Shown here: positions 1 to 7,153 of the stretch, piece after piece | Numbering within the stretch: the first letter of the stretch is position 1 | Layout of the letters: the number at the start of each line of letters is the position of its first letter | Source: Leptolyngbya sp. | Lineage (GTDB): Bacteria; Cyanobacteriota; Cyanobacteriia; Phormidesmidales; Phormidesmidaceae | Length of the DNA: 32,099 bases | NCBI GenBank assembly: GCA_003249105.1 | Contig: QBLT01000020.1 | Coordinates: forward strand, 1 to 32,099 | Direction: 5' to 3' | Notes under the pieces: model-generated | Seen by the model: the letters and a program-made list of their open reading frames with translations, nothing else | Told to the model about the DNA's origin: nothing | Databases searched by the model: none | Position numbers and translations under genes: made by a program

Positions 1-2
1 AG

Positions 3-62
3 TCCTCCGAAGCGCTCATCTACATCGCCATGACTCGGGTCATGCTACGCAGGTTAGCTTGA
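3..62 (+). pseudogene. Transposase C-terminus (partial, cut by window edge)
   Basis: An open frame enters from the left edge and ends at TGA 60-62. The last residues read EALIYIAMTRVMLRRLA, which resembles the C-terminal helix of IS4/IS5-type DDE transposases common in cyanobacteria. Only 19 codons are visible, so the family and whether the gene is intact outside the window cannot be judged. No clear terminal inverted repeat was recognised in the following 100 bases. The call rests on recall of the C-terminal pattern alone. Confidence 0.45.
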
Positions 63-222
63 CGCTTTCGATACCCCGCCTCCGTGTTTTCAAATATCCT
101 CTAACCCCCCTGCAAGCCTGGAGGCATTGGCAAAGACAATAGCTGACTGATGACTTCGGCGATCGCGGGGGGCTACTCAACCCCTGCGCCAAGCTGTCCA
201 ATCCTATACTCACTATTTTCGG

Positions 223-756
223 TCAATCTGTCTTGCTGGCAGCCTCAGCCATGGCGTAGAGTTGCAGCCATTCGTCTACCACGTAGGGAGCCGCGACCAG
301 GCGAGCCGTGCCCCCACCCCGCAGCGGCACCCGCAGCGTCAGCGGGATCGGGCGCTGCAGATTGGCTAGCACGGCATCAATCTGGTATTGAGCAACCCCA
401 TCAGGCAGCGCTTGGGTTTGAGGGTCGAGCTGGCGCGGCGCTTGCCACTGGGCGCTAGTGCCGGTTTCAATAGCCAAGTCACGGGCAGGATCTGTGGCCG
501 CCTGCCCCGGAAAGCCGACCAGGCGCAGGTAGGTACCTTGAAAAATACCCTCGGTGTAACGCTTAAACACCGTGGCCTGCCAAGCCAACTCGGTCTGGTC
601 ACGCAGACTCTGGCGCGAACGGTAGGTCGTCTGCCCAGGCTGCTCATGGTAGGTGTGAATAGAGGCCAGGGCTGGTTCAGCCAGCGTCAGCAGCAGCAAA
701 CAGCCCAGCAGAAGGGCTAGCAGCGTCAGCCGCAGGACACGCCAGAGGTGATGCAT
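223..756 (-). CDS. DUF3122-type exported protein
   Basis: A 177-residue protein with a classic signal peptide: MHHLWR, then a Leu-rich hydrophobic core, and a probable cleavage near ALAS at about residue 31. The mature part starts SIHTYHEQPGQTTYRSRQSLRD, the pattern I associate with the cyanobacterial DUF3122 family. It continues as a compact soluble domain with an FxGTYLRLVGFPG segment near residues 72-84. No catalytic motif is visible, so it is probably a lumenal or periplasmic protein of unknown role. The ATG at 754-756 is the natural start because it opens the signal peptide. It lies downstream of the secreted TPR gene on the same strand, separated by 120 bp of low-complexity fold-back, so co-transcription is possible but unproven. 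The family name is from memory. Confidence 0.72.
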   Translation of the reverse strand: MHHLWRVLRLTLLALLLGCLLLLTLAEPALASIHTYHEQPGQTTYRSRQSLRDQTELAWQATVFKRYTEGIFQGTYLRLVGFPGQAATDPARDLAIETGTSAQWQAPRQLDPQTQALPDGVAQYQIDAVLANLQRPIPLTLRVPLRGGGTARLVAAPYVVDEWLQLYAMAEAASKTD

Positions 757-876
757 GGGGAGATGAGGGAGATAGGGAAGGTGAGGATGTGAAGACAGCG
801 GGGAAGGTCAGGCACGGGCTTGGCTGCTATGCCTATTATCTCCCCCATCATCCTCCCTTCCTCATCTTTTGAGCTT
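757..876. repeat. Purine/pyrimidine fold-back between TPR and DUF3122 genes
   Basis: The 120-bp gap begins with a purine-rich run (757-799, words such as GATGAGG at 762-768) and ends with a pyrimidine-rich run (841-869, including CCTCATC at 860-866). The two halves can pair imperfectly into a long hairpin. It may end the TPR transcript, or be a low-complexity intergenic repeat. A similar arrangement occurs at 2762-2892. Confidence 0.45.
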
Positions 877-2364
877 CTACAACTGGCTCATCTGATTCAG
901 CGTCTGTCGATAGCCTGCGGCTTCTCCCTGCTGTAAAAAGAGCTGGGCAGCCTGCTCAAAGTCGCGGCGGGCACCGGCATCGTCGCCCAAACGGGCGCGC
1001 ACTACCCCTCGGTTGTAAAACAGCCGTGGGTCGGTGCTGTTCGGGGTGCTTGCAATGGCCTGGGTGAGATCTTGATAGGCATCTTGGGGCTGGTTTACCC
1101 GCAGGTAGGCCGAGCCGCGAGCCGAGTAGGCCTCTAGGTAGCTGGGTTGCGCCGCGAGGGCCTGACTGTAGTCGTCGATCGCACCAAAGACATCCCCCAT
1201 AGCCAGGCGGGCGTCGCCTCGGGCCTTAAAAGCCTCTGCGTAGGCGGGGTCAAGGAACAGCGCTTCGGTGTAGTCGGCGATCGCCGCAGTCGGATCCCCC
1301 GCTTGCAGTAGAGCGTCGCCCTTTTGCTTGTAGGCCATAGCCGAGTCGGGGTTGATCTGGAGCACCTGGGCAAAGTCTTGCTGGGCTCCGCTCAGGTCGC
1401 CCTGGTTAGCTCGAATGCTGCCCCGGCTCATGTAGGCTTCGGCCAGCTCGGGGTTAAGCGCAATGGCGCGGTCTAAATCTTCTAAAGCCCGACTGGGTCG
1501 CCCCTGGCGGAAATAGACGTAACCGCGGTTGAGGTAGGCCCGCGCCAGTTCAGGGTCGCGGTTTACGGCCTCGTTGAGGTCGCTCAAGGCGGCGTCAAAC
1601 AACCCTAGGTGGTAGTACGACACCCCGCGCCCCATATAGGCTCGCGGCTGATCGCCATTCAGCTCAATGGCCTTGCTGAAATCCGCCACGGCTGCGGTGT
1701 AGTTGCCCACCTGCTCTAAGGCAAAGCCCCGCAGGACGTAGGCTGTCGGATTGTCGGGAGTAAGCTCGATGGCGGTGGAAAAATCTTCGATGGCGAGATC
1801 GTAGCGACCCTGTTCGCTGTCGACGAGACCACGGTAAAGGTATGCGCCTACGGAGTCTGGGTTGAGCTCTAGGGCGGCGTTGAAGTCGGCCTGGGCCTGG
1901 CTAGACTCTCCCTGGCGGTAGTAAACGCTGCCTCGGGCAAAGAGGGCGTTGGCGTTGCTGGGGTCAAGGCTGAGGGCCTGGTTGAGGTCGATGAGGGCGC
2001 GATCGTAGTCGCCCTGCTCAGAGTAGATGAGGCCTCGGTAGAGGTAGGCGTTGGCCAGATTAGGATCTTTTTCGATCGCCAGGTCAAAGGCTTCGAGGGC
2101 GGCGTCATAGTCACCGCTGTTGTAGCGTTCTACCCCCTGGTTGTAGGCACCAATAGCTGATAGGCCAGGCTCAGCCGCTTCTGGTTCGGGCGCTTCAGGC
2201 TCAGCTGGGGCGGGTTCAAGGCCTTCGAGGTCCATCTCCTCGGGGTCAGCCGCCTCGGGCTCCATGACTTCAGGTTCAGCGGGAGCTTGGGCATAGCCCC
2301 TCCCAGGGGTGGCCCCAATCATCAGGCCCAGACCCAATAGCAAAATGGCGTAACGCAGTTTCAT
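877..2364 (-). CDS. Secreted TPR-repeat protein (12 TPRs)
   Basis: A 495-residue protein. Residues 1-26 form a signal peptide (MKLRYAILLLGLGLMIG, ending AQA). Residues 27-68 are an acidic Glu/Pro/Ala-rich linker. From residue 72 to near the C-terminus run about twelve consecutive 34-residue TPR units, most with the pattern AYxxRGxxYxxQGxxxxAxxDxxxAIxLxPx. There is no enzymatic domain, so the expected role is a periplasmic or lumenal protein-protein scaffold. The partner is unknown. Regular spacing and lack of decay argue for a functional solenoid. Downstream on the same strand is the DUF3122 gene. Upstream lies a 587-bp gap where the promoter must sit. Such stand-alone TPR proteins are numerous in filamentous cyanobacteria, so orthology cannot be assigned by eye. 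Confidence 0.88.
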   Translation of the reverse strand: MKLRYAILLLGLGLMIGATPGRGYAQAPAEPEVMEPEAADPEEMDLEGLEPAPAEPEAPEPEAAEPGLSAIGAYNQGVERYNSGDYDAALEAFDLAIEKDPNLANAYLYRGLIYSEQGDYDRALIDLNQALSLDPSNANALFARGSVYYRQGESSQAQADFNAALELNPDSVGAYLYRGLVDSEQGRYDLAIEDFSTAIELTPDNPTAYVLRGFALEQVGNYTAAVADFSKAIELNGDQPRAYMGRGVSYYHLGLFDAALSDLNEAVNRDPELARAYLNRGYVYFRQGRPSRALEDLDRAIALNPELAEAYMSRGSIRANQGDLSGAQQDFAQVLQINPDSAMAYKQKGDALLQAGDPTAAIADYTEALFLDPAYAEAFKARGDARLAMGDVFGAIDDYSQALAAQPSYLEAYSARGSAYLRVNQPQDAYQDLTQAIASTPNSTDPRLFYNRGVVRARLGDDAGARRDFEQAAQLFLQQGEAAGYRQTLNQMSQL

Positions 2365-2951
2365 GGCTTCCCCTCCACCGACGGTGTTTGCAGATTCAGT
2401 AGGCTGGTGCTGCCCCTAAGCAGACTGTTTTGTCAGCATACCCACCCACGCCCCTGGCGCTAATGATAGGTCAGCTTTTGTGGGTTGCAATCGCGATTTC
2501 TGAAGTTTTTAGGCCTCCACCCGATCCTCTCGCTTTGGACGCAGAGCTCGTGCTTTCGGGGCGCGCACCTCAATGATTGTCAGGGCTTTTGGGGGCGATC
2601 GCTGCCAAGCGGTCGTTACGGGGTTGCGACTGGTGATTGCGATCGCCACGGGGCCAGAGTTAGCTCTGGTTTTGGCTGGCGCTGGCGGCAGGCTGGATTG
2701 ACCTACGACGGCTCCGCAAATTGGTACTGCCGACGCCTGACCAGGGTGAAGGAGCCGCCGAGTGAGGAGCCGGGGATCAGGAGATCAGCAGGGTGAGGGA
2801 AGGAGTAAGGGACACCATTTAATTTGACGGTTGAATTCTTTCTTCTCATCCCCTCTGTTGCCCTGATCTCCTCCATTTTCCTCATCCCCTCTACCCCGCC
2901 TTCCGTGTAAGATGAGAACAACGGTTACATCCCTTCACACGCGTTGGCCCT
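2365..2951. other. 587-bp intergenic region between divergent genes
   Basis: No convincing gene. Two HIP1 octamers (2595-2602, 2639-2646) and a terminator-like stem-loop (2654-2669) are present. The right half is a low-complexity fold-back: purine-rich 2762-2811 against pyrimidine-rich 2840-2892, including the exact pair GGAGATCAG (2780-2788) and CTGATCTCC (2863-2871). A 42-codon plus-strand frame (2573-2701) has no visible ribosome site and no recognisable sequence. Promoters for the secreted TPR gene (left) and the small membrane protein (right) should lie at the two edges. Confidence 0.5.
2654..2673 (+). terminator. Terminator-like hairpin
   Basis: Perfect 6-bp stem CCAGAG / CTCTGG (2654-2659 and 2664-2669) with a 4-base loop, followed by TTTT (2670-2673). 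It has the shape of an intrinsic terminator but no gene clearly ends just before it, so it may be chance or belong to an untranslated RNA. Confidence 0.3.
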
Positions 2952-3182
2952 ATGTCGTTTTTTCGGTCTTATATTGCGCCCCTGCTGATTGTGCTGATTT
3001 TTGCGGTAGCGATGTTGGCGGTGAGTGCCCGCATCTTTTTGCCCAGCGACATGATGGCCCCTGCCCCCATTGAGGAGCCCATATCGTCTATGGGGGTGAT
3101 GCCTACGGCCCAGGCCGATACAGTCCTGCCAAAATTGTCAGAGCTGATCCACGGACCTGAGAGCATGCAGGTTGAGGGATAG
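2952..3182 (+). CDS. Small single-pass membrane protein, unknown
   Basis: A 76-residue frame starting at ATG 2952. Residues 8-30 (APLLIVLIFAVAMLAVSARI) form one strongly hydrophobic helix preceded by Arg5. The remaining 45 residues are soluble, Pro/Met-rich and end in ESMQVEG. No family is recognised. Support for a real gene comes from the clear transmembrane segment and a strong stem-loop terminator 44 bp after the stop. No good Shine-Dalgarno site is visible before the ATG, which lowers certainty. It is isolated: the neighbour on the left is divergent and the next plausible plus-strand gene (leuD) is 716 bp away. Confidence 0.55.
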   Translation: MSFFRSYIAPLLIVLIFAVAMLAVSARIFLPSDMMAPAPIEEPISSMGVMPTAQADTVLPKLSELIHGPESMQVEG

Positions 3183-3226
3183 ACTCACTTTTGAGACCGT
3201 TCAACTCGAGCAGATAAAAATAATGG

Positions 3227-3259
3227 GAAGCCCCCGACAGGTCATCTGCCGGGGGCTTC
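3227..3259 (+). terminator. Strong stem-loop terminator
   Basis: A 14-bp stem with one mismatch: GAAGCCCCCGACAG (3227-3240) pairs with CTGCCGGGGGCTTC (3246-3259) around a 5-base loop. It stands 44 bp after the small membrane protein. The following bases are not a pure T tract, which is common in cyanobacteria. Confidence 0.75.
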
Positions 3260-3262
3260 TCA

Positions 3263-3898
3263 ACTTAAGCCTTGTAGCCTGTAACTAGACACAATGGACT
3301 GGATTATTTTCCTCCAGACAGGATGTCATTTTCTCAATTCGGAGCCAGCAGCACTTTGACTGATTAACTTGAGAGTTTTCCTCAAGAAAGTTCCGATTAA
3401 ATAGAGATGTTTAAATGCCGTCGTAAAGAAACCATCGCGTGGGGTTTGTAGTGTCTCTGGGCATTTCTCAACAGAGCTCTCTATCAGTTACAGAGAGGAA
3501 ATATCAACAACCAAGTAAAGTGCTGCTGGTATTTGACGAGATAGATTCAGACGTTAAATCGATAACGTACCTCCTATTTAACAGGACTGAACTATTCGAT
3601 CTGTCGGGGAAGAAATCGTTTTTTGTGTCAGGCGATTCACTTCCTTATCTATTAAGATACTCCCCTGATTTGCGGATGCCTAGGGATGATACTAAAGTTT
3701 ATGGTTGGGTTAACCGTTGCTATCATCCTGTTAAAAAGCTAGGGCTCAGCCCTGAACTTAGATCGATGGGAACGTCCTTAAGACGGGATCCTCGGGGTTC
3801 TTGCGGAGGCGCCCAGACGTTACTATTGATAGGCGGCTGTCTCTACGGGGGTGGCCTGCTGATTTAAGCCAGAGGCGCAAGGGTAAGGAGCGATCGCA
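3263..3898. other. AT-richer 636-bp region before leuD; doubtful ORF or RNA
   Basis: This stretch is visibly richer in A/T than its surroundings and has no HIP1 octamer until 3890-3897, directly at leuD. One GTG-initiated frame (3439-3867, 142 codons) is open, but its codon choice (many AGG, ATA, AGA) differs from the neighbours and no family is recognised. Small hairpins occur at 3741-3753 (AGGGC/GCCCT) and 3773-3785 (CGTC/GACG). It could be decayed foreign DNA, a long leuD leader, or a small RNA gene. None of these can be decided by eye. Confidence 0.4.
3885..3890 (+). promoter_or_regulatory. Ribosome binding site fixing the GTG start of leuD
   Basis: AAGGAG sits 8 bases before the GTG at 3899-3901. 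Together with the conserved N-terminal pattern of LeuD this decides the unusual start codon. Confidence 0.7.
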
Positions 3899-4486
3899 GT
3901 GACGCAGATAGAACAGATTACCGGTACCGGTATTCCCCTCACGGGGAACGACATCGACACCGATCGCATTATTCCGGCTCGGTTTCTCAAGTGCGTGACC
4001 TTTGACGGATTGGGTGAGCAGGTATTTGCCGACGATCGCGCCGCCCTAGAGGGCCGTCATCCCTTTGACCAGCCCCAGTACCAGGGGGCCACAATTTTGG
4101 TGGTCAACCGCAACTTTGGCTGTGGTTCATCGCGAGAGCACGCCCCCCAGGCGATCGCCCGCTGGGGCATCCAAGCCGTGCTGGGCGAGAGCTTTGCGGA
4201 AATTTTCTTTGGCAACTGCGTGGCGATCGGCATTCCTTGCCTAACGGCAACCTCTGAAGTGTTGGGTCAAGTGCAGGATGCGCTAGAAGCCGACCCTACG
4301 ACCGTGGTGACGCTCGATCTGGCGACCCAAACCGTGACCTTTGGGGCAGAGGCTGGATCCGTATCTATGCCCGAGGGCGTGCGACAGGCGTTCTTGGCGG
4401 GCACCTGGGATGCCTGTGGCCAGCTCGTCGCCAATGCCGAGGCCATTCGCGCTACAGCGACAAAACTGCCCTACGTGGCGTGGTAG
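3899..4486 (+). CDS. leuD: 3-isopropylmalate dehydratase small subunit
   Basis: LeuD is the small subunit of isopropylmalate isomerase. With LeuC (the 4Fe-4S subunit) it interconverts 2- and 3-isopropylmalate in cytosolic leucine synthesis. The 195-residue product has the family hallmarks: [16 protein letters not shown] near residues 17-32, and [15 protein letters not shown] near residues 73-87, the swivel-domain substrate loop. The [10 protein letters not shown] segment follows. Length is normal for the cyanobacterial form. The start is GTG with AAGGAG 8 bases upstream. leuC is not in the window; separate leuC and leuD loci are known in cyanobacteria. The TAG stop (4484-4486) lies inside a perfect 30-bp palindrome that probably serves as terminator or is a repeat that inserted at the gene end. 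Confidence 0.95.
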   Translation: MTQIEQITGTGIPLTGNDIDTDRIIPARFLKCVTFDGLGEQVFADDRAALEGRHPFDQPQYQGATILVVNRNFGCGSSREHAPQAIARWGIQAVLGESFAEIFFGNCVAIGIPCLTATSEVLGQVQDALEADPTTVVTLDLATQTVTFGAEAGSVSMPEGVRQAFLAGTWDACGQLVANAEAIRATATKLPYVAW

Positions 4487-4511
4487 GGGCACAGCATGCT
4501 GTGCCCCTACC
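4482..4511. repeat. Perfect 30-bp palindrome overlapping the leuD stop
   Basis: The left arm GGTAGGGGCACAGCA (4482-4496) is exactly complementary to the right arm (4497-4511), with no loop. The leuD TAG stop is within the left arm. GTAGGGGC...GCCCCTAC palindromes are, from general knowledge, common dispersed repeats in cyanobacteria. Here it may also act as a terminator. Confidence 0.7.
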
Positions 4512-4581
4512 CATAGATTTGCAACGCCCTGTGGCTTTTGCCGCAGAAATAGGCACTCTCTAGGGAGATCCCTCACCCCCC

Positions 4582-6213
4582 ATGTGGGCTGTTGCTATGG
4601 TTTCCTCCGCTGTGCGATCGCTGACCCCCTGGTTGCAGGCCGATCCGGCCCCACTCCAAGGCTCTACAGCCGCAACCCTGGGCAATACGGTGTGCCGCAT
4701 GGTGCCCTTGGCCATCGAGCGCCCGTCTATAGGGCAAGTGCCTGCGATTGCGGCGGCGGTGAAGCAGTTGGTAGCCCAAAGCCTGAGGCTGCGATCGCCC
4801 CTGGGCGGCTGGCCCACCGACCTATCCCAAACCCCCGAGAGCCTGGCCCCCTACCTAGCTGAAGAAACCGGGGAACTGCTGGATTTATTAATTCCATCAG
4901 CGACATCAGCGACGCCAGCACCGTCTGCTGCCAGCACCCTAATACCGATACCCACCCTAGTCCCCCACCTGCTGTGGATGCTTGCCAGCAGCGGCTACGA
5001 AGTTATGCGTCTGATCGAAGGCGTACAGGCCCGCATCTTTAGCCCCAATTCTCAGGGGGGAATACATGTCGTGCGCCTGGTGCCGGTACTCACCCTCACC
5101 GTCGAAGAGAGCAGCTACGCCCTTGACTTGGTAACCCAAACTGATCCACTGCCGCCGCTATATTTGGCAGAGGCCACCGAAATTCAGCTACTCGATAATG
5201 ACCTAGCCAGCCAGACCTTGCCCTGTGGCGATCTGCTGGCCCAGACGGCTGAGCAGATCGGCTTTACCCAGCCCGGACTCAGCAGCCTCCTGGGCGACGG
5301 CTGCGAGGTTGACGCCCTGCGCCCCTTTCAGTCCTGGCAGACGGGCACCCTGCACCTGCGCCTGCACCTGGCCAAAATGGAGTCCCAGGGGCCGCCTCAG
5401 CCCCCCGGCAGCCCTAGAGAGGCGATGCCCGATGCGCTGTATCTGCCGCCGGGGGGTAAGCCGAGCGCTGGGTCAACCGCATCAGGCTTCACCCTCGACG
5501 ACTTTGCCAGCACCCTGGTCGATGGCCCAGACAGCGCCACCGCTGGAGTGCTGGGTGACTGGCTCACCTTTACCGATGAACGCTGGATTCAAATCTTTTT
5601 GAGCACCTATGCAGAACAAGTGGTGGCACAGCATCTACCCCAGATGCTGCCCAGCCCCCAGGGCGACCAGGAAGCCCTTTGCAACCGCGTCACCTATGCC
5701 GCCACCAACCTGGTTCAGGGAGCCAGCGGTTTATTTAAGCACACCTTTGTCCATGAGCCGGTGCTCGTGGCCGACGTGTGGCCTCGGCTGCGCTGGCACC
5801 TGGCTCAAAGTTCAGAACGGGTGATGCAGCTCATGGGGGGGGTATCGGCCCAGGTGCTGCCGCCGGGGCTGAGCTGGCAGCAGGGCAGTCTCTACCTGCG
5901 ACCGCTGATGCAGCTCGCCACCTCGAACCGCAGCTGGATTGTGGATCTAAGCCGGGGCCGACTCCTACCCACCACTCCCCTGGCGCTGCCCGCCGAAGCG
6001 GCGGTGGATGTGGCAGATGACCCCTGGGGGCCACTGCTCACCGTAGCCGATCTAACCGCCCTAGTGGATTGCGATCTGAACACGCATACGCCTGCGATCG
6101 CGGCTCTGCGCCAGGGCACCCCAATTAACCTGCACCAGCTCGATGCCGAAGCCGGTTGCCAGGCCGGTCTCCTGACCCTCAACTGGTGCTTTACTCTGCA
6201 AACCACGCTATAG
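4582..6213 (+). CDS. Unrecognised 543-aa protein with internal duplication
   Basis: I do not recognise a family. No signal peptide or long membrane helix is evident, so it is probably cytosolic. Two segments resemble each other. Residues about 130-205 contain LLWMLASSGYEVMRLIEGVQ, then VRLVPVLTL and a PLPPLYLAEATE stretch. Residues about 401-475 contain LRWHLAQSSERVMQLMGGVS, then LRPLMQLA and a PLALPAEAAVD stretch. This points to an ancient tandem duplication of a 75-residue alpha/beta unit, linked by a Pro/Gly-rich spacer (about 265-305). The N-terminus is uncertain: ATG 4582 or ATG 4597 (MVSSAVRSL) are both possible. It precedes an orphan GvpL/F-type gene by 151 bp on the same strand, which may hint at linked expression but nothing more. 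Confidence 0.75.
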   Translation: MWAVAMVSSAVRSLTPWLQADPAPLQGSTAATLGNTVCRMVPLAIERPSIGQVPAIAAAVKQLVAQSLRLRSPLGGWPTDLSQTPESLAPYLAEETGELLDLLIPSATSATPAPSAASTLIPIPTLVPHLLWMLASSGYEVMRLIEGVQARIFSPNSQGGIHVVRLVPVLTLTVEESSYALDLVTQTDPLPPLYLAEATEIQLLDNDLASQTLPCGDLLAQTAEQIGFTQPGLSSLLGDGCEVDALRPFQSWQTGTLHLRLHLAKMESQGPPQPPGSPREAMPDALYLPPGGKPSAGSTASGFTLDDFASTLVDGPDSATAGVLGDWLTFTDERWIQIFLSTYAEQVVAQHLPQMLPSPQGDQEALCNRVTYAATNLVQGASGLFKHTFVHEPVLVADVWPRLRWHLAQSSERVMQLMGGVSAQVLPPGLSWQQGSLYLRPLMQLATSNRSWIVDLSRGRLLPTTPLALPAEAAVDVADDPWGPLLTVADLTALVDCDLNTHTPAIAALRQGTPINLHQLDAEAGCQAGLLTLNWCFTLQTTL

Positions 6214-6364
6214 CAAAAGATTCCCAGGACGGTTTGGCCTACGTCTTCACCGTGTCAAAGGCCGTAAACTTTATGGTGCGTTTGTCACCAAGGCACCCCG
6301 AGCCAGGGGGCAAATCGCCTAGAGTGAGATCAAACTGTGGCGCATCCCAAAGGCCTTAGATATC

Positions 6365-7072
6365 GTGTCTCCAGAGCTGACCCCAGGGCTAATCCAAGAG
6401 CCCATCTACCTCTACAGCATTTGCCCTCGCCCCCTGCAACCTCTGCCCCTACCCCTAGGGCTCGCCGCACCCACCCAGCTGATTACCGTAGACAATGTCG
6501 CCGCAGTAGTTGAAACCGGCGTCGATCTACAGACCCTGCAAACCGACGAACCTCGGCTGCTCAATGCGGTGCTCAGCCACGATCGCGTCATCTGCGAGCT
6601 GTTTCAGCACACCCCCCTGCTGCCGCTACGGTTTGGCACCCAGATTGCCTCCATTGAGCATCTCAAGGCCCACTTGGCCAGTCAGGGAGCCGACTATGCC
6701 GATAAGCTCGCCATCCTAGGCCACCAAGTTGAGTACCAGCTCAAGCTAATTGCCCAAGCCGTCGAGCTGCCTGCCCTGGCCCCAGGGCTGACCGGGCGCG
6801 ACTACTTTTTGGCGAAAAAGCAGCGCCTTCAAGATCAAACCGCCGCCCAAGAGCAGCAGCGCCTAGAACTCGATCAGGTGCTCGATCACCTCCATACCCT
6901 CTACGAAAACTACATTGAGGCCGAGAGCCCCGCCGGAGAAGCACGGGTGTACCTGCTGATCGATCGCGCAGCTGCTGAAGGCCTAGTGCAGTGGGTAGAG
7001 GAGTGGCGATCGCAGCTCACCCACTGGAGCATCGTGCTGAGCGAAGCCCTTCCCCCTTACCACTTTGTCTAG
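6365..7072 (+). CDS. GvpL/GvpF-family gas-vesicle-like protein (orphan)
   Basis: A 235-residue protein with the GvpL/F signature. It opens with PIYLYSICP (family: YLYGI), has RVICELFQHTPLLPLRFGT in the middle of the N-terminal domain, GRDYFLAKKQRLQ near residues 140-152, and ends SEALPPYHFV, matching the family C-terminus (GPWPPYHF-like). GvpF and GvpL are minor shell-assembly proteins of gas vesicles. No gvpA, gvpN, gvpK or other gvp gene is in the window, so it stands alone. It may be a relic, a scattered part of a gvp set elsewhere, or repurposed. The start is GTG at 6365; no ATG lies nearer in frame. It converges on the ammonium transporter gene across a short T/A-rich fold-back. Confidence 0.85.
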   Translation: MSPELTPGLIQEPIYLYSICPRPLQPLPLPLGLAAPTQLITVDNVAAVVETGVDLQTLQTDEPRLLNAVLSHDRVICELFQHTPLLPLRFGTQIASIEHLKAHLASQGADYADKLAILGHQVEYQLKLIAQAVELPALAPGLTGRDYFLAKKQRLQDQTAAQEQQRLELDQVLDHLHTLYENYIEAESPAGEARVYLLIDRAAAEGLVQWVEEWRSQLTHWSIVLSEALPPYHFV

Positions 7073-7093
7073 CAGTTTTAGTTTTGGATTTTA

Positions 7094-7152
7094 GATTTTG
7101 GATTTTTGTTAGCTCACCCCAATCCAAAATCGCCAATCCCCAATCCAAAATC
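7094..7152. terminator. Convergent fold-back terminator
   Basis: GATTTTGGATT (7094-7104) is followed by two exact inverted copies, AATCCAAAATC at 7121-7131 and 7142-7152. It lies between the ends of the gvpL/F-like gene (plus) and amt (minus) and can fold in either transcript, with T-rich sequence on one side and A-rich on the other. Confidence 0.55.
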
Positions 7153-7153
7153 G

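Noticed and set aside
2485..2796. 103-codon plus-strand frame upstream of the small membrane gene
   Set aside because: Cys/Trp/Arg-rich composition, no ribosome site, runs through HIP1 sites and a hairpin; looks like a chance frame.
3439..3867. 142-codon GTG frame before leuD
   Set aside because: No recognised family, no ribosome site, codon use unlike neighbours; kept only as part of the described AT-rich region.
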